DNA of 64,000 nucleotides from Streptomyces sp. NBC_01233 (GTDB taxonomy: Bacteria > Actinomycetota > Actinomycetes > Streptomycetales > Streptomycetaceae): the NCBI RefSeq assembly GCF_035989305.1, contig NZ_CP108514.1, positions 1,426,001 through 1,490,000 on the forward strand. Reading direction: 5' to 3'. Numbering within the stretch: the stretch's first letter is position 1; every line of letters starts with the position of its first letter. A program made the position numbers and the translations under genes. Positions 8,783 to 15,729 of this stretch are shown here, one piece after another. A model generated the notes under the pieces. The model was given only the letters and a program-made list of their open reading frames with translations, was not told the DNA's origin and did no database searches.

Positions 8783-11625
8783 CGTGGGCGGACGCCCGAC
8801 GCACCCGCGCACCCTCCGGTCCGCAGACGTCCGAGACCCTGCCGCCCCTGCTCGAACAGGTCGCGGCGCTCCTGGAGTCCTCCCGCGAATGGGCCCCCGA
8901 CGAGCAAGCCCTCGCGGCGGCCGAGGAACTGCTCTCGCGCGGGCCCGGACCCGGTGCTCCGGCCGCCCCGCTCCATGAACTGGGCGTCGAGCCGGACCGG
9001 TTCAGCTGGCTCTGCCTGCGCGAGGCGGCCGCCGACCAGGAACCCCGGCTCGCCGCCGCCCGGGCCACGGCCGCCTGGAGCTCCCTCGCCGCCCTCCATC
9101 GGCCGGCGGCCCTGATCGTCGGCTCCGACGAGACCGGCCGGGCGGGGGTGGCCATCGGACTGGACACCGGGGCGGACGGCATCCGCCAGTGGCTCTCCGA
9201 CCAGGCCCCGGACCTGATCTGGGAGGCGGGCACCCCGCCCGGCTGGTCGGTGGTCGCGGATCCGGCGCACACCGAGGAGGCCCTCGTCTGCCGCTCCCGG
9301 TACGCCGACCCCTCGGCCGGCCAAGGCATCGCCGAGGACCAGCGGCTGCCCCATCTCGCCGGGCTGCTCGGGCTCCCCCTGGCCGGCTGGTGCGTGGTCC
9401 TGACCCTGCTGCCCCTGGGCGCCCGCGAACTGACCGCGGCGGGCGGCCGGCTGGCACATCTGCGGGCCCAGGCGGCCCGCCGGGTCACGGTCTCCGAAGG
9501 AATCGCCGAACACCGCCAGAACTCCGTGGTCGACCCCCGCGCCGAAGCCGTCACCGCCACCCTCGGCGCCTGGCAGGCCCTCGTCGACGACTGCCTGCGC
9601 ACCGGCGGCTGGACCGTCGGCGTCCACCTGTGCGCCCGGACCCCCGAGACGGCCGCCGTGGTCCGGTCCGCGTTCTGCCGCGCCCTGCGGGCCGAGACCG
9701 CCGCGGCGCCCGAGGGGCGGGCCCAGGACTGGGACACCGCCCGGTGTCTGGCGGGGGCCGCACCCGCCGTGGGCTGGCTCAGCTCCCGCGATCTCGGCTC
9801 CCTGCTCGTACCACCCGCCGACGCCGTGGGGGACCTCCAGGTCAGACGCGCCCTGCCGGCCGGGCGGCGTTCGTCCCGGCCCCGGCGAGCCCTCACCCTC
9901 GGCCACTGGCTCGGTACGGACCTGCCCGCGCGGATCGACGTCGACGACCTCGCCGGACACGCCTTCGTCGCGGGCATCACCGGATCCGGGAAGAGCACCA
10001 CCACCAGCAGCCTGCTGATCCAGCTGTGGAACGAGCACCAGGTGCCCTTCCTGGTGATCGACCCCGCGAAGGGCGACTACGCACGGCTCTCCGGCGCGCT
10101 GGAGGGCGGCCTCACCGTCGTCTCCGGGAGCGAGCTGCGGATGAACGTACTCGCGCCCTGGCCCGGGCAGCCCGCCGACCGCCACATCGCGCAGGTCGGC
10201 ACCGCGTTCCGCGCCGCGTTCGGCATGCCCGTGCCGATGCCGTACGTGGCCGCGCTGATCCTGGAGGAACTGGCCACCGATGCGGCCGCCGGCTCCGAGG
10301 TCACCCTGCACGACGCCGCCGCCCGGCTCGACTCCCTCGTCGCCGAACTCCGCTACCAGGGCGAGGTGGAGAGCAACATCCGGGCCTCGCTCGGGCTGCG
10401 CCTGCGGCTGCTCCTCCAGCCCGGACGCGCGGAACGGGTGGCGGGCAGCGGCCCGCCGAGCTGGCTCACCGAGCGGCCCACCCTGGTACGGCTCAGCGAC
10501 CTGGGCGACGAGGAGGAGCGGGCCTTCCTCGCCGCACTGCTCGTCCTCTACATCTCCGACGCGGCCCGTTCCCGGGGGGAGTCGGCCGGCGTGACCCATG
10601 TGACGGTCATCGAGGAGGCCCACCGCCTGATGCCGGAGCCGCGCCCGACCGGCGCCGAGGACGGCGACGCGGCCGGCGTGGCCTCCCGCCTGATGACCCA
10701 GCTGCTGGCCGAGGTGCGCGCGTACGGCGAGGCGCTGGTCGTGGTGGACCAGAGCCCGGCCGCCGTGGCCCGTGAGGTGCTGCGCAACACCAACCTCAAA
10801 CTGGCCCACCGGATCGTCGACACCGACGACCAGCAGTCGCTGGGCGGCGCCCTGGGACTGTCGGACACGGAGACCTCGCTGCTCGGCTCGCTGACCGTGG
10901 GGCGCTGCCTGCTGTCCTCGCGCGAGCTGGTCCGCCCCCAGTCCGTCCAGGTCACCGGCCCCGATCTGACGCCGCGGCCCCTGCGGGAACCTCCCGCGCC
11001 GGCACCTCAGCCGTACGGGGCCCGCTGCCACCGACCCGAGGACGCCCTGCACCACCACGTCAGCGAGGGGGCGGGAGCTCACGCGGAACTCGCCGTGGCC
11101 CTGTGGACGGCGGCCGCCGGGGGCGCGGACGTGGTGGATCTGGTGCGCCCGCTCGCGGCGGCGCACCCCGGCAGCCGGACCAGCTGCCTGGTCGGGACGG
11201 GGATCCGCCGCCACGTCCGTACCCTGCGCCGCCTCGGGCAGCTTCCCGGGGCGACCGGCCGGGAGTACGAGGCGGCGCTGTGGCAGGCGATGGTCACCCG
11301 GGGCCCGCTGCCGCCCCACCCCGCCGCGGAGCCCGCCACGCGTCCCTTCCAGGCCTGCGAGCGCTGCCTGGCCCCCTGCCTGGTCAGGGCCGCCGTCACC
11401 ACAGGAGCCCTCCCTCAACTGCAACGCGCCCGCACCCTGGCCTCGCGCGCCGGCGGCGCCAATGCCGCGTTGAACGCGACGGCCATAGCGATGGAGGCCT
11501 GCCGGGCGGAGCTCGCCCTCCGGCATCCGGACCGCACCGCCACGGCCGTGGGCTACTGCCTCGGGGCGCACGTGGCGGTGGAGTACGGCTTCGAGTCCAC
11601 CCTGCTGACGTACGGGAAGACCTAG
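8779..11625 (+). CDS. HerA/VirB4-like P-loop ATPase
   Basis: The 948-residue protein carries a DUF87/HerA-type ATPase core. Walker A GITGSGKS (399-406) lies in the expected AFVAGITGSGKSTT context. PFLVIDPAKGDYARL follows, which is typical of HerA, VirB4 and TraC-like proteins. Walker B is TVIEEAHRLMPEP (E612, E613), and a later DQSPAAVAREVLRNTNLKL motif is also typical of HerA/VirB4. About 390 residues precede the core and 300 follow it; the C-terminal part has an isolated CxxCLAPC pattern (FQACERCLAPCLV). Such ATPases are hexameric DNA or protein pumps working in repair, conjugation or anti-phage defence. The gene is translationally coupled to the zinc-ribbon membrane protein and followed 14 bp later by the RelA-like gene. 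Confidence 0.85.
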   Translation: MTWADARRTRAPSGPQTSETLPPLLEQVAALLESSREWAPDEQALAAAEELLSRGPGPGAPAAPLHELGVEPDRFSWLCLREAAADQEPRLAAARATAAWSSLAALHRPAALIVGSDETGRAGVAIGLDTGADGIRQWLSDQAPDLIWEAGTPPGWSVVADPAHTEEALVCRSRYADPSAGQGIAEDQRLPHLAGLLGLPLAGWCVVLTLLPLGARELTAAGGRLAHLRAQAARRVTVSEGIAEHRQNSVVDPRAEAVTATLGAWQALVDDCLRTGGWTVGVHLCARTPETAAVVRSAFCRALRAETAAAPEGRAQDWDTARCLAGAAPAVGWLSSRDLGSLLVPPADAVGDLQVRRALPAGRRSSRPRRALTLGHWLGTDLPARIDVDDLAGHAFVAGITGSGKSTTTSSLLIQLWNEHQVPFLVIDPAKGDYARLSGALEGGLTVVSGSELRMNVLAPWPGQPADRHIAQVGTAFRAAFGMPVPMPYVAALILEELATDAAAGSEVTLHDAAARLDSLVAELRYQGEVESNIRASLGLRLRLLLQPGRAERVAGSGPPSWLTERPTLVRLSDLGDEEERAFLAALLVLYISDAARSRGESAGVTHVTVIEEAHRLMPEPRPTGAEDGDAAGVASRLMTQLLAEVRAYGEALVVVDQSPAAVAREVLRNTNLKLAHRIVDTDDQQSLGGALGLSDTETSLLGSLTVGRCLLSSRELVRPQSVQVTGPDLTPRPLREPPAPAPQPYGARCHRPEDALHHHVSEGAGAHAELAVALWTAAAGGADVVDLVRPLAAAHPGSRTSCLVGTGIRRHVRTLRRLGQLPGATGREYEAALWQAMVTRGPLPPHPAAEPATRPFQACERCLAPCLVRAAVTTGALPQLQRARTLASRAGGANAALNATAIAMEACRAELALRHPDRTATAVGYCLGAHVAVEYGFESTLLTYGKT

Positions 11626-11639
11626 GCACAGGAGGAGCG

Positions 11640-12527
11640 ATGGAGACACGACCGGAAGGATCCGGCGCCTGGGAGGCCGACGAATCCGCCGAGCCCCACG
11701 AGGAGCCGTCCGAGCACGCGAGCGGCCGGGAAGGCTTCGCCCAGCACCTGGCCCTGGCCGAAGGACGGGACCAGCCTGACGGGCCCGGGACGAGCGAGCC
11801 GGAGTCGACGCTCGACGAGCGGGTCGAGGCGTTCCGCCAACAGGCACTCGATCGGGAGTCCACGCTGCGCGAGGAGATGAAACAAGTCGTCGTGGCCGCC
11901 GGTGGGATCCCGGGCCACGAGCAGGAACGGCCCAAGGAGGACCAGGACACCCGCACCGCGCAGGAGAAGCTGGAGGACTGGCACCGTGTCCACCTGGTCG
12001 GTCTGGAACACTCCGTGAAGGACACGGACTCGCTCCACCCCAAGTTCTCCCGTTACGAGGCCGCCGGGATGAGCGGCGCGGACGTGACGGCCCGTATCAA
12101 GGACGCCATCCGCTACACCATCCAGCTCCCCGACGATAAGTACTCCGCCGGCGCGTGGAAGGCCATCGAGGCTCTGACCGCACAGGGACACGAACCGCTG
12201 GAGGTGAGGAACTCCTGGGACGACGAGGTGTACAGGGGCGTGAACACCTCCTGGCGGGACCACGCGTCGGGACTGAACTTCGAGGTCCAGTTCCACACCC
12301 CGTTCGGCTTCCGCGTCAAGCAGGCGACCCACCCCATCTACAAGGTGCAGCGAGAACTCGACCCCACGAAGGAGCAGGAGATGAAGGAAATAGCCGAACT
12401 CCAGAAGAGGCAAGCAGTGTTCACCCACTTCGTGACCGCTCCGCCGGGCGCCGAGACGATCGTCAGCCAGAAGGAACGCGAACAGCGCGACGCCCAGGTT
12501 CAGGACCAGCAGGAAGGTACGTCATGA
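11640..12527 (+). CDS. RelA/SpoT-like synthetase-fold protein
   Basis: The 295-residue protein is preceded by a strong AGGAGG site. Residues 1-100 are acidic and low in complexity. Residues 110-265 look like the synthetase (nucleotidyltransferase) fold of RelA/SpoT and the Streptomyces ATP:nucleotide 3'-pyrophosphokinases: a Lys/Ser element (SVKDTDSL, K127, S131), an Asp-bearing helix (KDAIRYTI, D155), an aromatic-Gly motif (YRGVNTSW, 198-205) and the closing FEVQFHT strand (214-220), parallel to EVQIRT in RSH enzymes, followed by a conserved TH. If active it would move pyrophosphate from ATP to a nucleotide or nucleic acid. No signal peptide is seen. The operon position after a HerA-like ATPase is unusual. 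The fold is inferred from motifs; activity is untested. Confidence 0.6.
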   Translation: METRPEGSGAWEADESAEPHEEPSEHASGREGFAQHLALAEGRDQPDGPGTSEPESTLDERVEAFRQQALDRESTLREEMKQVVVAAGGIPGHEQERPKEDQDTRTAQEKLEDWHRVHLVGLEHSVKDTDSLHPKFSRYEAAGMSGADVTARIKDAIRYTIQLPDDKYSAGAWKAIEALTAQGHEPLEVRNSWDDEVYRGVNTSWRDHASGLNFEVQFHTPFGFRVKQATHPIYKVQRELDPTKEQEMKEIAELQKRQAVFTHFVTAPPGAETIVSQKEREQRDAQVQDQQEGTS

Positions 12528-12889
12528 GTGGTGAGGGCGGCGGCGAGGGCGGGGCCGAAGGCGGAGAGGCGTCCGACGCCGGGGTCGAGAGCGGGACCGA
12601 AGGCGTGGAGGCCGCGTCCGACGTCGGCGTCGAGGCTGCGGAGACGGCGGAGAACGCGTACGTGACCGAGGTGCCGGCGGACGCCCCGGAGGCGTTCTGG
12701 AACCACATGGAATCGCCGGACCTCGCCCGGTACGAGGCCAACGCCGCTCCGGAGACCGATGAGGAAAGGGAGGCCAGGCTGCGCCGGGAGGCGGGGGCCG
12801 CCGCCCGGGGGCTCCTGACCTCCCAGATGGTCGCAAGTGCCCGCGCGACCCGCAGCGGCGACGGGGGGCAGCCTGGTGCGCCTCGGTAG
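12524..12889 (+). CDS. small acidic protein downstream of the RelA-like gene
   Basis: The 121-residue protein starts at an ATG overlapping the stop of the RelA-like gene (ATGA), so translation is coupled. The first 45 residues are Gly/Glu/Ala-rich and disordered. A short conserved-looking part follows (APEAFWNHMESPDLARY), then a charged helix (EEREARLRREAGAAARGLL). It resembles the next gene's product in the P-[ED]-AF...M motif and in the AAPET...E-RL-x-EA...ARGL stretch, suggesting paralogues. No known family is recognised. A small acidic partner coupled to a possible nucleotide-modifying toxin could be an antitoxin or regulator, but nothing in the sequence proves it. Confidence 0.6.
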   Translation: MSGEGGGEGGAEGGEASDAGVESGTEGVEAASDVGVEAAETAENAYVTEVPADAPEAFWNHMESPDLARYEANAAPETDEEREARLRREAGAAARGLLTSQMVASARATRSGDGGQPGAPR

Positions 12890-12946
12890 GAATCGGAGCC
12901 GCGAACAGGGCAACCTCCAGGACCGAGACCGGAAGGAAGGGACGTC

Positions 12947-13381
12947 ATGAGCAGAGAGACCGGCGAGAACAGGGACGAAGGCGGCGAGCCCCCGTACGAC
13001 GGCTCCACCGAGGCGGAGCCGGTGGAGAACCCGTGGGTGAGGCCGAAGCCGGACAACCCGGACGCCTTCGGGGAACGCATGCGGGCGTTGACACCGGGAG
13101 GGGAAGCACCGGCCACCGAGCCGACCGAGGCCGACGCCGCTCCGGAGACCCCTAAGGCAGAGGTGGGGACCTCTGAGGACGAGCGGCTGGAGCAGGCTCG
13201 CAGGCTGGAGGAGGCGCGCGGGCTGGCGGCCCTCGCCGCAACGGGGATCAAACCCGTCAAGGTGCACCGTGCGCCCGGCAAGAGCACGGAGCAGCCCGGT
13301 GCGACTCAGCAGGACCTGGGCCGCGTCCGCGAACAGAACCCCGAACAGCGCCGGGGCTTGGAGAATGGCCTCGGCGACTGA
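12947..13381 (+). CDS. small acidic protein, paralogue of its neighbour
   Basis: The 144-residue protein follows after 57 bp and has a good purine-rich ribosome site (ggaaggaaggga). It is polar and acidic (MSRETGENRDEGGEPPYD...), with DNPDAFGERMRALTPGG and, after AADAAPET-like residues, a charged helix with ERLEQARRLEEARGLAALA and a short basic C-terminal strand (GIKPVKVHRAPGK). It shares the order of motifs with the 121-residue protein upstream. It is probably cytoplasmic. It is the last gene of the plus operon; the next gene is convergent. Function unknown. Confidence 0.5.
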   Translation: MSRETGENRDEGGEPPYDGSTEAEPVENPWVRPKPDNPDAFGERMRALTPGGEAPATEPTEADAAPETPKAEVGTSEDERLEQARRLEEARGLAALAATGIKPVKVHRAPGKSTEQPGATQQDLGRVREQNPEQRRGLENGLGD

Positions 13382-13518
13382 GCACTGCCCGGTTGCCCCT
13401 GGACTCCGCCGTACCTGGGTCGTACGGGGGCGGCCGGGCCCGGTCACGGCGTCCGGGGCCGATGTGCCGAACCCGACGCCCCAGGCATCTCGCCCGCCGT
13501 GACCGGGCGCCGGTGACG

Positions 13519-14520
13519 TCAGCGGTTGAACGCCGGGATGACGTGCTGGCCGTAGGCGTCGATCGTGGCCTCCTTCGCGTCGTGCATGTCGTAGACCGCG
13601 AACTGGTCGACGCCGAGGGCCTGCAACGCCCGCAGCTTCTCGATGTGGGCTTCGGCCGGGCCCAGCAGGCAGAAGCGGTCGACGATCTCGTCGGGGACGA
13701 AGTCCGCGGACGGGTTCCCGGCGCGGCCGTGGTGGCTGTAGTCGTAGCCCTGGCGGGCCTTGATGTACTCGGTGAGCTCGTCGGGCACCATCGAGGAGTG
13801 CTCGCCGTACCGGGTGACGAGGTCGGCCACGTGGTTGCCGACCATCCCGCCGAACCAGCGGCACTGGTCGCGGGCGTGCGCGAGGTCCTCGCTCACGTAC
13901 GCGGGGGCCGCGACGCAGATGGTGATCGCGGCCGGGTCACGGCCGGCCTCTGCGGCCGCCTCGCGGACCGACTTGACCATCCACTCGGTGAGGTAGGGGT
14001 CGGCGAGCTGGAGGATGAACCCGTCCGCCTTCTGCCCGGCGAGGGCGAGGGCCTTCGGGCCGTACGCCGCCATCCACACCGGCAGCCGGCCCTCGCGGAC
14101 CCACGGCAGCCGGATCGGGTTGCCGTCGACCTCCGCCTCGCGGCCCTCGGCGAGGTCCCGGATGACGTCGATGGCCTCGCCGAGCCGGGCCAGGGTGTTG
14201 GGCTTGCGCCCGGCGACCCGCATCGCCGAGTCACCGCGGCCGATCCCGCAGACGGTGCGGTTGCCGAACATGTCGTTGAGGGTGGCGAAGGTGGAGGCAG
14301 TGACCTCCCAGGTGCGGGTGCCCGGGTTGGTGACCATGGGGCCCACGTGCAGCTTGCGGGTGTGTTCCAGGATCTGGCTGTAGATGACGAACGGCTCCTG
14401 CCACAGCACCGCGGAGTCGAAGGTCCAGCCGTAGCGGAAGCCGTTGCGCTCGGCACGGCGCATGAGGCTGATCACCTGCGAGGCGGGCGGGTCGGTTTGC
14501 AGGACGAGGCCGAAGTCCAT
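13519..14520 (-). CDS. LLM-class F420-dependent oxidoreductase (TIGR03842-like)
   Basis: The 333-residue protein is a full-length luciferase-like (TIM-barrel) oxidoreductase: MDFGLVLQTDPP at the N-terminus, then HVGPMVTNPGTRTWEVTAS, GIGRGDSAMRVAGRKP for the flavin/F420 phosphate site, PVWMAAYGPKALALAGQKAD, and a C-terminal FAVYDMHDAKEATI. This matches the TIGR03842 subgroup, which commonly sits beside dihydropyrimidinase genes. The expected role is an F420-linked redox step in reductive pyrimidine or hydantoin breakdown; the exact substrate is unknown. A broken dihydropyrimidinase gene lies 18 bp upstream in the same orientation. The start is the ATG at 14520, just after a purine-rich stretch. 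Confidence 0.85.
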   Translation of the reverse strand: MDFGLVLQTDPPASQVISLMRRAERNGFRYGWTFDSAVLWQEPFVIYSQILEHTRKLHVGPMVTNPGTRTWEVTASTFATLNDMFGNRTVCGIGRGDSAMRVAGRKPNTLARLGEAIDVIRDLAEGREAEVDGNPIRLPWVREGRLPVWMAAYGPKALALAGQKADGFILQLADPYLTEWMVKSVREAAAEAGRDPAAITICVAAPAYVSEDLAHARDQCRWFGGMVGNHVADLVTRYGEHSSMVPDELTEYIKARQGYDYSHHGRAGNPSADFVPDEIVDRFCLLGPAEAHIEKLRALQALGVDQFAVYDMHDAKEATIDAYGQHVIPAFNR

Positions 14521-14538
14521 GGGGCGGCTCCTTGACGC

Positions 14539-15480
14539 TTACAGGTACTGGCAGGTGCCGCGGGGAACGAAGGCCCCGTGGCCGGCCCGTCCGGTGAATT
14601 CGCGCTGGTCGATGACGAGTTCGCCGCGCGACAGCACGGTGTCGACGCGCCCGGTGATCCGCCTGCCCTCGTACGCCGAGTAGTCCACGTTCATGTGGTG
14701 CGTCTCGGCGGAGATGACCTGCTCGGCGTGCGGATCGTAGAGGCCGATGTCGGCGTCGGAGCCCGGCGCGATGGTGCCCTTCTGGGGGTAGAGGCCGAAC
14801 ATCCGGGCCGGGGCCGCGCAGGCGATCTCGATCCAGCGGCGGCGGCTGATGTGCCCGTCGAGGACCGCCTGGTGGAGGAGGTCCATGCGGTTCTCCACGC
14901 CGGGCAGTCCGTTGGGGATCTTGGAGAAGTCCCCGCGGCCGAGCTCCTTCTGGCCGCGGAAGCAGAAGGGGCAGTGGTCGGTGGAGACCACCTGGAGGTC
15001 GTTGGTCCGCAGCCCCCGCCACAGTGCCGCCTGGTGCTCCTTCGGTCGCAGCGGCGTGGAGCAGACGTACTTGGCGCCCTGGAAGTCGGGCTCGGCGAGG
15101 TTGTCGGTGGACAGGAACAGGTACTGCGGGCAGGTCTCCCCGAAGACGGGCAGGCCCTTGTCGCGGGCGGCGGCCAGCTCGGCCACCGCCTCCTCGGCCG
15201 AGACGTGGACCACGTACAGCGGGGCCCCCGCAACCCGCGCGAGCTGGATCGCGCGGTGGGTGGCCTCGGCTTCGAGGAGCACCTTGCGGACCTCGCCGTG
15301 GTGGCGGGGGTCGGTCTCGCCGCGGGCCAGGGCCTGTTCGACGAGGACGTCGATCGCGATGCCGTTCTCGGCATGCATCATGATCAGCCCGCCGTTCGAG
15401 GCACCCCGCTGCATGGCGCGCAGGATCTGCCCGTCGTCGCTGTAGAAGACGCCCGGGTAGGCCATGAACAGCTTGAAGCG
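14539..15480 (-). pseudogene. dihydropyrimidinase/D-hydantoinase, 5'-truncated
   Basis: The frame encodes the C-terminal two-thirds of a cyclic amidohydrolase: RFKLFMAYPGVFYSDDG, the metal-ligand MMHAENG and YVVHVSAEEA histidines, GETCPQYL, the late STDHCPF aspartate motif, SKIPNGLPGVENRM, and the C-terminal PGSDADIGLYDP strand of the composite domain. The first 150 or so residues, with the HxH metal motif and the carboxylated Lys region, are missing. Similarity ends near 15480, where recombinase-derived DNA begins. An internal ATG at 15465 could start a protein, but it would lack half the metal site. The break coincides with the left edge of the insertion-sequence island. Confidence 0.8.
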
Positions 15481-15498
15481 TGTACGGGTGCGCCCTCC

Positions 15499-15705
15499 TG
15501 CGTTGTGACGTCGCCGCTAGCTCCGCCACGGGGGGTGGGGCCGCTGAGGCGCGGATCGAAGGTTCCTGTTATGTGCAGGTCGGGCAGCCCGTAGAGGGGC
15601 GGAACCGATGTCCCGCCACAGTCGCCCAGCGCAAGGACGGCGTTCTCCCAGATGCCGGTCTTGAGGTAGTCGAGTGCCCGCTGATAGAGACTTTGGGGGC
15701 GCTGA
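15499..15705 (-). pseudogene. serine recombinase C-terminal remnant, distal piece
   Basis: Reading on the minus strand past the IS1182 element and removing it with one CTGA copy, the frame continues from the piece at 17648-17967: SLYQRALDYLKTGIWENAVL, a further helix, then SVPPLYGLPDLHITGTFDPR. This resembles the extreme C-terminus of Streptomyces serine recombinases that carry a DUF4096-like tail. It runs out near 15499, next to the truncated dihydropyrimidinase gene. The assignment to recombinases is from memory of such tails; the continuity of the frame across the insertion is seen directly. Confidence 0.45.
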
Positions 15706-15729
15706 CGACTCTGTTGCTCAATTCCGGGG

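Noticed and set aside
7516..11847. Minus-strand open frame of more than 1,400 codons opposite the zinc-ribbon and HerA-like genes
   Set aside because: It is Pro/Gly/Arg/Ala-rich without any motif and mirrors the codon bias of the plus-strand genes, which carry Walker motifs and coupled starts. It is an antisense shadow of high-G+C coding DNA.
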